DNA from: Bacillota bacterium | GTDB taxonomy: Bacteria; Bacillota; Clostridia; Christensenellales; Pumilibacteraceae | Length of the DNA stretch: 64,000 bases | Assembly (NCBI GenBank): GCA_009780135.1 | Contig: WRAP01000007.1 | Span: 1 to 64,000, forward strand | Direction: 5' to 3' | Shown here: in pieces, positions 17,306-24,909 of the stretch | Position numbering within the stretch: the stretch's first letter is position 1 | Layout: the number at the start of each line of letters is the position of its first letter | Position numbers and translations under genes: made by a program | The notes under the pieces: model-generated | The model's input: the letters and a program-made list of their open reading frames with translations, nothing else | What the model was told of the DNA's origin: nothing | Database searches by the model: none

Positions 17306-19629
17306 ACAATATATTTAAAATAATTGAGACAGAGGCAGGTGCAGAAGCACTTATAATCGAATGTGTACAAGAATTATTCAAAGAGGGAGGTGTCAAATTT
17401 TCTACTTTGGAGGCACTTGCTCATATAAAAGAAATGCACACTGGTTTATTCGAAAAATATGAGCAGCAGATACTAGTGAGATTGGGGCTGTTTTTCAAAA
17501 ATCCAACAATAACAACATTTGAAGATAATGTTTTCAAGATTTACAAAGAATACATTGAAGGAGAATACGAAAAAGCCTTTACTCCAATTCAAGCAGATGT
17601 GATTGGTAAAATAAAATCCAATAAATTTTTTAGTTTTTCATCTCCAACTAGCACTGGCAAGTCGCATATTTTCCGATACTTAATTTCAACTATTGAAAAA
17701 GATATGGTTATAATAGTCCCATCGCGTGCTTTGATAAATGAATATTGTAAATTAGTTACAGAGGCGATTGATGATAAAACAATCAATGTTTTGACCTTCG
17801 TTTATAAAATCAATACAAAGAGAACCACAAGAAACATTTTCATTATTACACCAGAGCGGACAAAAGATTTATTTAATTTGAGAGATAAATTTGATATAGA
17901 AATGATGCTTTTTGATGAAGCCCAGTTAAGTGACGATAAACATATACGCGGGATGTACTACGATAGCGTTATCAGGCGTGCAATCAAGTATTTTCAAAAC
18001 ACGAAATTTATTTTTGCTTATCCCTTTATTAAAAATCCGGATGGTCAATTTATTAGAAATAGAATTCATACAGAAAGCAGAGTAGCACAAAAATATGACA
18101 ACCGAAATGTGGGTCAAATTTTCTATCTATGCGAAAATGACCCAAGAGATGTTAGTAAAAACAAGTTTTATAGATTTGGCATTTCACAAGAGCAATTTGG
18201 GAATAAAATGTCAGCAGACGACCCGTTAGCTAAAGTGTTATCGCAAAATGGAACAGCAATGATTTTTTGCTCTAAAGAAAGCATTAAAAATGGAAGCATT
18301 TTTGGAAATTTTTATAATTACATTAGTATGTGTCCTAAGGTCGAGAGTTTAGAGGCTCTCGGCATTATAGAAAAGGTGAGAATACACATAGGTGCTACGG
18401 GTAAAAAGATAACGGATGATTATTGGTCAACCATGGTAGACAATATGCGGCGAGGCATTGTCATCCACCATGGCTCCTTGCCGTTGACAGTTAGAATACT
18501 AATTGAAAGTTTTGTTCAAAAAGGATTTTGTAAAATTTGTTTTGCGACAGCAACTTTGGAGCAAGGGATAAATATGCCATTTGATTTAGTTTGGATAGAC
18601 AGATGGTCACAGTTTTCTACGATGCTTGATAAAAAGAATTTAATAGGAAGAGCGGGAAGATCAACTACCAACCCCAAATTTGATTATGGCAAAGTTGTTA
18701 CAACCAATATGACAACGATGCGGTCGATAGTTAATGAAGAAATACTGCTCGACATTGAGTCTCAATTAGATAAACCGACTGACGAGGATGACGATTATAA
18801 AGTTTATAAAATAGCAATAAAGGAAGGAACTTTCTCAGAGGAATATAATCTTGCCAATATAGAAATTGATAGACTTAGGAGTAGCAACGGTTCAAAGCTT
18901 GTCGGGTTAGCGTTGGAAAAATTATTCAATGAAAGTGGGGATGTGCATTTTGATAATTTACGAGGAGAAGAGAATGCACATGGATCAGTTGAACAAATTT
19001 TTATTAGAATTTATGAACTATTTTTGAATCGTCCCCTTGGTTCTAGGGAGCAAGACATATTGACCACCACAGTTAAAATTTTATTCTGGAAGGTGCAAAA
19101 TAAGAGATTTAATGAAATTGTTCAAAAAAGATATTCTTATGCGGCAAGGACAAGAATCCGAAAAGAAGAACCTGAGTTTGCTGACTTTCTTCGAGCGGGA
19201 TATTTGGTGCGTTATGAAATGATTCCATTGAAGAAAAATTTGCGGAATGCAAATGTTCCAAGTCTAACAGTTGATTGGTTAGCAAAAGATGTAGACTATG
19301 ACATAATTGTAATTGACACATACGATTTTATTGATAAGCTAATTGGCTTTAGAGTTGGAGATGTATTTTTTGCAGCATTTGATTGTTACGCTAAGAATCC
19401 AGAAGTGCATCCTGATTTGCGAATGGCGGCTGAAGTCATGACAAATTTGATAAGGTACGGTACTAATGATGAAAAAGAAATATGGTTACTTCGCTATGGT
19501 TTTGAATTTGAGGATTTTGAATGGCTTGTCCCAGTAGTGGAATCTGTTTCCGAAGAAGAAATCGTGTTTATAAATATTTCGAGTTTAACCCCCGAACAAA
19601 AAGAGAGAATAGATAAATTTATATGCTAA
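17296..19629 (+). CDS. hamB: HamB-like superfamily 2 helicase of a Hachiman-like system
   Basis: A 777-residue protein. A helical N-terminal region (1-95) precedes the helicase core: FTPIQ-type Q motif (PIQADV near 97), Walker A SPTSTGKS (near 121), a DEAQ box (LFDEAQ near 208), a motif V-like CFATATLEQGINMP (near 415) and IGRAGRS (near 451). A C-terminal extension of about 300 residues has no recognised domain. In Hachiman the helicase holds DNA and restrains the nuclease partner until damaged or foreign DNA is sensed. The DEAQ box and the single upstream nuclease fit that family better than RecG or Cas3. The end overlaps yjbQ by seven bases. Confidence 0.75.
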   Translation: MPLNNIFKIIETEAGAEALIIECVQELFKEGGVKFSTLEALAHIKEMHTGLFEKYEQQILVRLGLFFKNPTITTFEDNVFKIYKEYIEGEYEKAFTPIQADVIGKIKSNKFFSFSSPTSTGKSHIFRYLISTIEKDMVIIVPSRALINEYCKLVTEAIDDKTINVLTFVYKINTKRTTRNIFIITPERTKDLFNLRDKFDIEMMLFDEAQLSDDKHIRGMYYDSVIRRAIKYFQNTKFIFAYPFIKNPDGQFIRNRIHTESRVAQKYDNRNVGQIFYLCENDPRDVSKNKFYRFGISQEQFGNKMSADDPLAKVLSQNGTAMIFCSKESIKNGSIFGNFYNYISMCPKVESLEALGIIEKVRIHIGATGKKITDDYWSTMVDNMRRGIVIHHGSLPLTVRILIESFVQKGFCKICFATATLEQGINMPFDLVWIDRWSQFSTMLDKKNLIGRAGRSTTNPKFDYGKVVTTNMTTMRSIVNEEILLDIESQLDKPTDEDDDYKVYKIAIKEGTFSEEYNLANIEIDRLRSSNGSKLVGLALEKLFNESGDVHFDNLRGEENAHGSVEQIFIRIYELFLNRPLGSREQDILTTTVKILFWKVQNKRFNEIVQKRYSYAARTRIRKEEPEFADFLRAGYLVRYEMIPLKKNLRNANVPSLTVDWLAKDVDYDIIVIDTYDFIDKLIGFRVGDVFFAAFDCYAKNPEVHPDLRMAAEVMTNLIRYGTNDEKEIWLLRYGFEFEDFEWLVPVVESVSEEEIVFINISSLTPEQKERIDKFIC

Positions 19630-20033
19630 AAGAATTTACACTTAAAACAGACCAAGAGGGTTTGTATAATATAACTGCTCGTGTAGGTGAGACGGTTAGA
19701 GAAAGCGGAGTCAAGGATGGCATCGCTGTTGTTTGGTGTCCGCACACGACTGGTGGTATTACTGTTAACGAGAATGCTGATGACTCAGTGAGGGGAGACC
19801 TATTGTTAGGGCTAGATAGAGCATTTCCAGACCGCCCAGAATTTAGACACGCCGAAGGCAATAGCGCGGCACACCTAAAGTCAAGTTGTGTAGGAGTAAA
19901 CCAGACTATTATAATAGAAAAGGGTAAGCTGCTGCTTGGCACATGGCAGGGGATATATTTTTGCGAATTTGACGGGCCTCGTCAGCGGAAGTTTTTTGTA
20001 AAAGTTATGGGAGGATTGAAGCATGAATCATGA
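19623..20033 (+). CDS. yjbQ: YjbQ (UPF0047) family protein inside the defence operon
   Basis: A 136-residue protein, the normal length. The motifs CPHTTGGITVNENAD and HAEGNSAAHLKSSCVG and the ending LLLGTWQGIYFCEFDGPR are diagnostic of the UPF0047/YjbQ family, compact trimeric proteins linked to a weak thiamin-phosphate synthase activity. Such genes are normally housekeeping orphans. Here the ATG lies inside the end of hamB and the stop lies inside the next nuclease gene, so it is translated within the defence operon. A role in nucleotide or phosphate chemistry of the defence response is speculation. Confidence 0.93.
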   Translation: MLKEFTLKTDQEGLYNITARVGETVRESGVKDGIAVVWCPHTTGGITVNENADDSVRGDLLLGLDRAFPDRPEFRHAEGNSAAHLKSSCVGVNQTIIIEKGKLLLGTWQGIYFCEFDGPRQRKFFVKVMGGLKHES

Positions 20034-22056
20034 AAATATAGTTGTCGTAAATACAGCAGCCACAGCAAGACATTTTGCGGAAGGCGTGTATATGTGTCCT
20101 AATACAAAAAGTTATACCTTCGCTAAACAATTCAAGTTCATGGCGGGACATTATAATAAAGAGATTTTGTATTTGGCAGAGATACGTGCGCGCGGCACAA
20201 TTATTAGGGAAAAAGGTGAAATTAGGGTTACGGACTGTCGCTTTGGTAAAGATGATGCAGATACGATAAAAGAACAATTACTAGAGGCTTTTCATAATGC
20301 TAAAAACTTGGGTTATGGAAGTGTTGAGGGAGATATAGATGACGGTGGTGTGCAAATTTTCTTTTTTAAAGAAGGGATAAGAGCAATACGTGCGCCGTAT
20401 GTTCAGGGAATAGGGGTTTGGAGCAAGGTTTATTTAACTGTACTTTCTAGTGAAAAGATTGATTTTATGGTAATTTGTGATAAGTTGTCTAACCAGGATA
20501 TCAACGCGCTGGATAAAGACAATATAAACTTAGATAAGTTGAGTCAAATAGAAATTCCGCAGGCATTTTTATCCAATGTCAATGTATCCCAAGATTTCAC
20601 GACAAGTGATTCGGCGTTAGATTTTAGCAGAAAAGTTTTATTTTGCAATATCGCTTGGATGGATGAGTATAAAGGCGAAATAACTGGCAAGATGAGAAGC
20701 GGCGGTGAATATGTAAGAAAACATGGGATAGGTGGAGAGTTGTATAATTTCTTTACAGAGGCTGATGGATATTGTTACGGATATGTTCGTTCGGCAGGTG
20801 GTGCACGAATAAGCGACATTTTTGAGTCCGTAATCGATCTAGGCAGGTTAGACCCAGCGCATAGAGGAAAGGATAAAATTGACGATGTTTTAGTGATTTG
20901 GATTGCTAATAACCCAGATGATAAATTAGGAACTAGAATAGTTGGTTTTTATGAAAACGCGACAGTTTTTTCGAATTTACAGAAAACTCCAGGAGGAAGC
21001 AAGCGCGAGTATGACTATATCATAAGAACCGAATCCATGAAAAGTCATCTAATTTCAACTCATTATAGAAAATACTTTATTCCGCGAAGAAAAAAAGGAT
21101 TTTTGGGGCAGAGCAACGTGTGGTACTGTGATTCTGCAGAGTCGCAGGAATTCAAAAAGAAGGTGCTAGAATATTTTGAAAGAATTAAGCAACATAGTGT
21201 GCAAAGCGTACAAATCCCCACCTCTGTAAGTGATCCGATAAAAACATTTGTGATTCCGTATAATCCAACTCAATATGACCTCGATGCTGCATTTAATAAA
21301 TTCGGAGAGATTGAGTGGACTCAGAATTTGTCGGGCGTCTCGATTGATGATATTGTATATATTTATGCTGGACAGCCTTTTCAAAAGATAGCTTATAAAT
21401 GCGTTGTTACAGCGGTTGATTTTACAAAGCCGACCATTGATGACAGTGAATTTATTTTGACAAAGGAGTCATTTGCGCCAGATAGAAAATTATTTAGATT
21501 AAAGCTACTTAAAAAAACGTCATCATCAAAACTGTCCTTAGATAATCTAAAAAGCAATGGGCTTAATGGCAATATACAAAGCGCTAGAGGATTAAGCGAT
21601 TCATTGCTCGATTATGTTGATAGAGAATTTGATAACGCAGAATCTCAAGAAATCATTAGTAAAGACGAGAGAGAAGCGTTACAGTTATTAACTGAAGAAG
21701 AAACGGAAGCCTATTTTAATGCGGCTGATGATTCAGCGGGTTACAGGCAACAGCAAAGACTTGTAAAAATTAGAGAAGTAAATCTAGCAATTTTGCGGAG
21801 TCTTAAAGAACATAATAGGAATTGTCAATTATGTGGAGAAAGAGGAGAACAGTATGGAGTGAATATTTTAGAAGGACATCATATTGAATATTTTTGTCAA
21901 ACACAAAACAATGACTCCACAAACATAATTATTTTGTGTCCCAATTGCCATACGCTAATTCATAAATTAAATGCCCAATTTAATCGTGAAAGATTAAGCT
22001 ATTTATTCAGCGGACAAGAAAAATATTTGAAACATCCAATGCATCTTAGGGCTTAA
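20023..22056 (+). CDS. Multidomain HNH endonuclease with two putative modified-DNA-sensing modules
   Basis: A 677-residue protein that I can split into four parts. An N-terminal part (1-200) is of unknown fold. A compact module starts near residue 207 with CNIAWMDEYKG and contains YGYVRSAGG, DDVLVIWIANNP and IVGFYENATVF; it resembles the sensor-like module seen before HNH domains in restriction proteins. A module near 405-475 (FVIPYNPTQYDLDAAF, EWTQ, DDIVYIYAG) looks like an EVE/PUA-type base-reading fold. The C-terminal HNH nuclease has CQLCGE near 600, GHHIEY near 617 and CPNCHTLIHK near 638. The architecture suggests a modification-dependent (type IV-like) restriction enzyme. Domain names are inferred by eye, and the fold of the first 200 residues is open. 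Confidence 0.65.
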   Translation: MNHENIVVVNTAATARHFAEGVYMCPNTKSYTFAKQFKFMAGHYNKEILYLAEIRARGTIIREKGEIRVTDCRFGKDDADTIKEQLLEAFHNAKNLGYGSVEGDIDDGGVQIFFFKEGIRAIRAPYVQGIGVWSKVYLTVLSSEKIDFMVICDKLSNQDINALDKDNINLDKLSQIEIPQAFLSNVNVSQDFTTSDSALDFSRKVLFCNIAWMDEYKGEITGKMRSGGEYVRKHGIGGELYNFFTEADGYCYGYVRSAGGARISDIFESVIDLGRLDPAHRGKDKIDDVLVIWIANNPDDKLGTRIVGFYENATVFSNLQKTPGGSKREYDYIIRTESMKSHLISTHYRKYFIPRRKKGFLGQSNVWYCDSAESQEFKKKVLEYFERIKQHSVQSVQIPTSVSDPIKTFVIPYNPTQYDLDAAFNKFGEIEWTQNLSGVSIDDIVYIYAGQPFQKIAYKCVVTAVDFTKPTIDDSEFILTKESFAPDRKLFRLKLLKKTSSSKLSLDNLKSNGLNGNIQSARGLSDSLLDYVDREFDNAESQEIISKDEREALQLLTEEETEAYFNAADDSAGYRQQQRLVKIREVNLAILRSLKEHNRNCQLCGERGEQYGVNILEGHHIEYFCQTQNNDSTNIIILCPNCHTLIHKLNAQFNRERLSYLFSGQEKYLKHPMHLRA

Positions 22057-22084
22057 GGTGTGACTAAACAATGGAGGATAAATC

Positions 22085-22804
22085 ATGACAAAATATACAA
22101 AAGAAAGAATGCAGTCAATGAGGCGCGGCGACATCATTTCATGGCATGAAATGGGCATGATGGGCGAGGCGTTTCAGCAAGGGATGACATTTAGTCCCAG
22201 TGGAAGAGATTACGCTGTTGTAAATATGAGCGTAAGTCCAGGTGCGCCTTATGCTGACAAGTGGGAAGATGATGGCAGGACAATAATATATGAGGGGCAT
22301 GATGCAAAAAGAGATAAGTATACCCCAGAGCCTAAATTGATAAGTCAGCCAACAGGTATTATGTGCGAGAATGGAAAATTCATCAAAGCAGTAGAGCGAT
22401 ATAAATCAGGTAGCGCTCCCAGAGTGGTCAAAGTTTATGAAAAGATTAAGCCTGGCATATGGGTCTATAACGGCTTTTTCAATCTGACGGATTATTGGCA
22501 AGAAAATGACATTGGCAACCCTGCTCGCAAGGTGTGCAAGTTTAAGCTAGAGGCCATCGATGAGAAAATTGAAAATATCCAATCAGAAAATGTAATAATT
22601 GAGCACGCAAGGCTTATCCCATCTGCAATCAAATTTGAGGTTTATACAAGAGATAAGGGTTGTTGTAGAGAGTGCGGCGCAGCAGAGAATTTGCACTATG
22701 ACCATATTCTGCCGTATTCAAAAGGCGGAACTTCAGTGGACGCAAAGAATATTCAGATACTTTGCGCTACATGCAATTTGAAAAAGGGTGCTAAGATCAT
22801 TTAG
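22085..22804 (+). CDS. SRA-HNH modification-dependent endonuclease
   Basis: A 239-residue protein. Residues 10-165 read like an SRA (SET and RING associated) base-flipping domain: GDIISWHEMG, DYAVVNMSVS, DGRTIIYEGHDA, RVVKVYEKI, WVYNGFFNLTDYW and CKFKLEAI are in the expected order. The C-terminus is a Cys4-HNH nuclease (CRECGAAENLHYDHILPYSKGG then CATCNLKKG, from about residue 193). SRA-HNH enzymes of the McrA/TagI type cut DNA carrying 5-methylcytosine or 5-hydroxymethylcytosine. It has its own ribosome-binding site (GGAGG at 22074) 28 bases after the upstream nuclease gene and is the last gene of the operon. Confidence 0.82.
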   Translation: MTKYTKERMQSMRRGDIISWHEMGMMGEAFQQGMTFSPSGRDYAVVNMSVSPGAPYADKWEDDGRTIIYEGHDAKRDKYTPEPKLISQPTGIMCENGKFIKAVERYKSGSAPRVVKVYEKIKPGIWVYNGFFNLTDYWQENDIGNPARKVCKFKLEAIDEKIENIQSENVIIEHARLIPSAIKFEVYTRDKGCCRECGAAENLHYDHILPYSKGGTSVDAKNIQILCATCNLKKGAKII

Positions 22805-22853
22805 CTCGTAAGGCACTCCACAAGTGTTTAAGGTAATAACGACCCATAAGGAC

Positions 22854-22882
22854 TTGCGTTATTGTAAATATTTTGATATAAT
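22854..22882 (+). promoter_or_regulatory. Promoter of the second IstB-like ATPase gene
   Basis: TTGCGT, 17 bases, TATAAT, with only nine bases before the GTG at 22892. The mRNA would be almost leaderless unless a start further downstream is used. Confidence 0.6.
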
Positions 22883-22891
22883 TCAAGTATT

Positions 22892-23713
22892 GTGACCGAA
22901 GAATTATGGAAGCAAAAAATATACCCAAGGCTCAATTTGCTTTATAGACAACTGAAGCTTTGTAATGATGAACTCATGGATGCGGATAATGACATGGGTA
23001 AGTTTTTGACTATGTCAACGGCAGAGAAGAGAGCCATTGCAAGAAAGGCTTTCTATTTTCACATTTCTTCATTTGGAATTAGCTATGTAAAAAACCTATA
23101 TGTTAGAAATGTGAACTCGCCTGGGATGAGTAACCTTGATTTTTTAGAGCAAGTTTTTGAAAGAGAGTTAGAGGTTCGTAAACAGAATGCAATAAAGCGC
23201 AATCGCAGGAATGCAAACCTGCCGCAAGCAACGCTCAGTAAAGCTAGCTTGCACGAAGGGATACAGTACCAACTAAATCAGCTTGAGGATTGTGCTTGGG
23301 TTGAGACTAGCCAAAACTTGCTTATCACTGGCAAGTCAAGTAGTGGCAAAACTCAAATAGCTACGCATATTGCTAGCACCGCAATAAACCTAGGCTACAA
23401 GGTAATGTATTTGTCCGTTGATGAGCTGCTGATGATTGTCAAAAGTAAGGACACATTCCAAAAAGCCAAGCTAACTCACGCAAGAGTGGTCGCTGCCGAT
23501 ATGCTAATCATAGATGATTTTCTATACCTTGATCTCAAGCGGGATGATCTTGAACTGCTATACAAAACCCTTATGGGCCTAAAAAGCACTACAAGCATAG
23601 TCTTTGTTGCCAACAGAGAGCCGCAGGACTGGCTGATAAGCGCAGAAGATAAATATGCCACGAACTTGCTAATCAACCGCACAGTATTCTCAGCGATAAA
23701 AATGTTGCTATGA
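22892..23713 (+). CDS. Orphan IstB/DnaC-like AAA+ ATPase, copy B
   Basis: A 273-residue protein (GTG start). It is paralogous to copy A at 7264 but has a longer N-terminal region (about 75 residues) of helical character. Conserved blocks are FERELEVRKQNA, LHEGIQYQL, Walker A TGKSSSGKT, Walker B MLIIDDFLYLD, DLELLYKTLMGL, VANRE and EDKYATNLLINR. No transposase lies beside it. The downstream sequence (a hairpin, then CTTTTTAGACTTTT and a G-run) is also shared with copy A, so a unit larger than the gene was duplicated. It marks the right end of the defence operon. The true start could be further downstream, because the promoter sits so close. Confidence 0.8.
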   Translation: MTEELWKQKIYPRLNLLYRQLKLCNDELMDADNDMGKFLTMSTAEKRAIARKAFYFHISSFGISYVKNLYVRNVNSPGMSNLDFLEQVFERELEVRKQNAIKRNRRNANLPQATLSKASLHEGIQYQLNQLEDCAWVETSQNLLITGKSSSGKTQIATHIASTAINLGYKVMYLSVDELLMIVKSKDTFQKAKLTHARVVAADMLIIDDFLYLDLKRDDLELLYKTLMGLKSTTSIVFVANREPQDWLISAEDKYATNLLINRTVFSAIKMLL

Positions 23714-23865
23714 CTTTTCGCATGGAAACAGCTCAATGGGTTGTTTTCGTGCAACTTTTTAGACTTTTCGATGAGAGGGGGTTAAGCAAGGAGGGCTTCA
23801 ATCTCTACGCAAATACCCTCCGAGAACGAACCAGCCCTAGCACGCAAGATTTTGATTAAATCAAA
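23714..23865. other. Downstream flank shared with the other IstB-like gene
   Basis: A hairpin formed by GCATGGAAACA and TGTTTTCGTGC, then TTTTTAGACTTTT and GAGAGGGGG. The last part parallels 8006-8032 after copy A. The remainder up to 23865 has no gene that I can recognise. Confidence 0.5.
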
Positions 23866-24151
23866 AAATCATTTGGCAAAACAGTTCTAGCCACGCACCT
23901 AGCCAACGCAGCCTTAGAAAAAGGGAATCGAGTTTTCTACATCAAGTTAGAGGAGATGCTAATTGTTCTAGCAAAAAAGGACTGGACAGCTTTGTAGATT
24001 TTGACAAGGCCTTTGACTATATCATAGAAGAGGCAGCTGGTGCTAAGCTTGTTGTGTTTATAGACGAATATCCATATTTAGCATTGTCTAACCCGAGCAT
24101 ATCGTGGATGAAATGCTGTATTTGGATATTCCTAAAGCCGACTTGGAGTAG
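23866..24151 (+). pseudogene. Nested remnants: broken IstB-like gene interrupted by a COG1672-type ATPase fragment
   Basis: Three pieces in three frames follow each other. From 23866 one reads KSFGKTVLATHLANAALEKG and YIKLEEMLIVLAKK, the Walker A region of an IstB-like ATPase, ending at a TAG (23995). From 23985, two bases out of frame, one reads DSFVDFDKAFDYIIEEAAG then LVVFIDEYPYLALSNPSIS, the Walker B block of the COG1672/DUF234 archaeal-type ATPase family. From 24104, in the third frame, one reads VDEMLYLDIPKADLE and a stop, which continues the IstB Walker B block. None has a start codon and both ends are missing. This is decayed DNA marking the island's right edge. Confidence 0.75.
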
Positions 24152-24169
24152 AGCAATTTACTATATACA

Positions 24170-24197
24170 GTATAAAAATACAATATAAGGCAATAAT
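24170..24197 (+). promoter_or_regulatory. SigmaF-like promoter of spoIIR
   Basis: GTATA (24170-24174), 14 bases, GGCAATAAT (24189-24197). This fits the forespore sigma consensus known from Bacillus subtilis (GYATA, 14-16 bases, GGNNANANT). It ends seven bases before the spoIIR ATG. spoIIR is a known sigmaF target, so box and gene agree. Confidence 0.6.
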
Positions 24198-24204
24198 CAG
24201 GGCG

Positions 24205-24852
24205 ATGAGAAAAAAAATCAAATCGTCGTTTTTACGATTTATAAATTCTCGGTTTAATCCATGCCAATTGCTTACGCAAAAAAGCCGAACCTGTAGCGAG
24301 GGAAGTGTGAAAAGCACACCTTTTTTATTTTTTATAACAGTAATCTTGTTTTTTACAAGCGTTATATTTTTAGGCTGTACTACAAATACTAGTAGTATCA
24401 ATAATCCTGTAGACAATATCGTGCGTTTGCATATAAGAGCAAATTCAAATTCTCGTAGTGATCAAGCTGTAAAGTACGAGGTGCGAGATGCAGTTTTATT
24501 ACATGTAGAAGCGATTTTAGTAGATAGTGTCTCTAAACCGAGCGCATTAGTAGTTTTGAGGCGTGAAAGTAGTGCGTTAGAAAGAATAGCTAATCAAGTT
24601 TTAGCTTCTAACGGTCACATATATTCGGCAGTTGCCAGTGTGGGTGTTACTCATTTTCCAACGGTTCGATACCCTAATTTTACTTTAGGTAGTGGTTACT
24701 ACTCGGCACTCGTTATTAAGTTAGGAAATGCAAACGGACGCAACTGGTGGTGTGTGCTTTATCCGCCATTATGTTATACTCCTAGAGGTGACAGCGAAAG
24801 TGGTAGGTTTGAGTATCGTTCGTTTCTATGGGATAATATTATAAATCGCTAA
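24205..24852 (+). CDS. spoIIR: Stage II sporulation protein R
   Basis: A 215-residue protein. A basic N-terminus and one hydrophobic segment (about residues 35-54, ending FLGC) act as an export signal or anchor. The mature part has VRLHIRANSNSRSDQAVKYEVRDAVL and the C-terminal GSGYYSALVIKLGN and NWWCVLYPPLCYT, which are SpoIIR signatures. SpoIIR is made in the forespore, exported into the intermembrane space and triggers SpoIIGA to process pro-sigmaE in the mother cell. Its presence is the strongest evidence that this organism forms spores. It directly follows the island remnants. Confidence 0.93.
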   Translation: MRKKIKSSFLRFINSRFNPCQLLTQKSRTCSEGSVKSTPFLFFITVILFFTSVIFLGCTTNTSSINNPVDNIVRLHIRANSNSRSDQAVKYEVRDAVLLHVEAILVDSVSKPSALVVLRRESSALERIANQVLASNGHIYSAVASVGVTHFPTVRYPNFTLGSGYYSALVIKLGNANGRNWWCVLYPPLCYTPRGDSESGRFEYRSFLWDNIINR

Positions 24853-24909
24853 ATAGTGAGTGATGTTCACAAAAGCTCGAACTTTAGAGAAAAGATAAAG
24901 GAGAAACTA

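Noticed and set aside
7081-24200. A classical tRNA-Tyr integrated element with direct repeats at both ends
   Set aside because: I looked for a second copy of the tRNA 3' end (TTCGAATCCGCCCCTACCC) near 23700-24200 and found none by eye. No integrase gene is present. The island may still use the tRNA site, but this is not shown.
24856-24909. Upstream GTG start for the small membrane protein
   Set aside because: No ribosome-binding site is near 24856, whereas AAAGGAG precedes ATG 24910. The extra residues are also not membrane-related.
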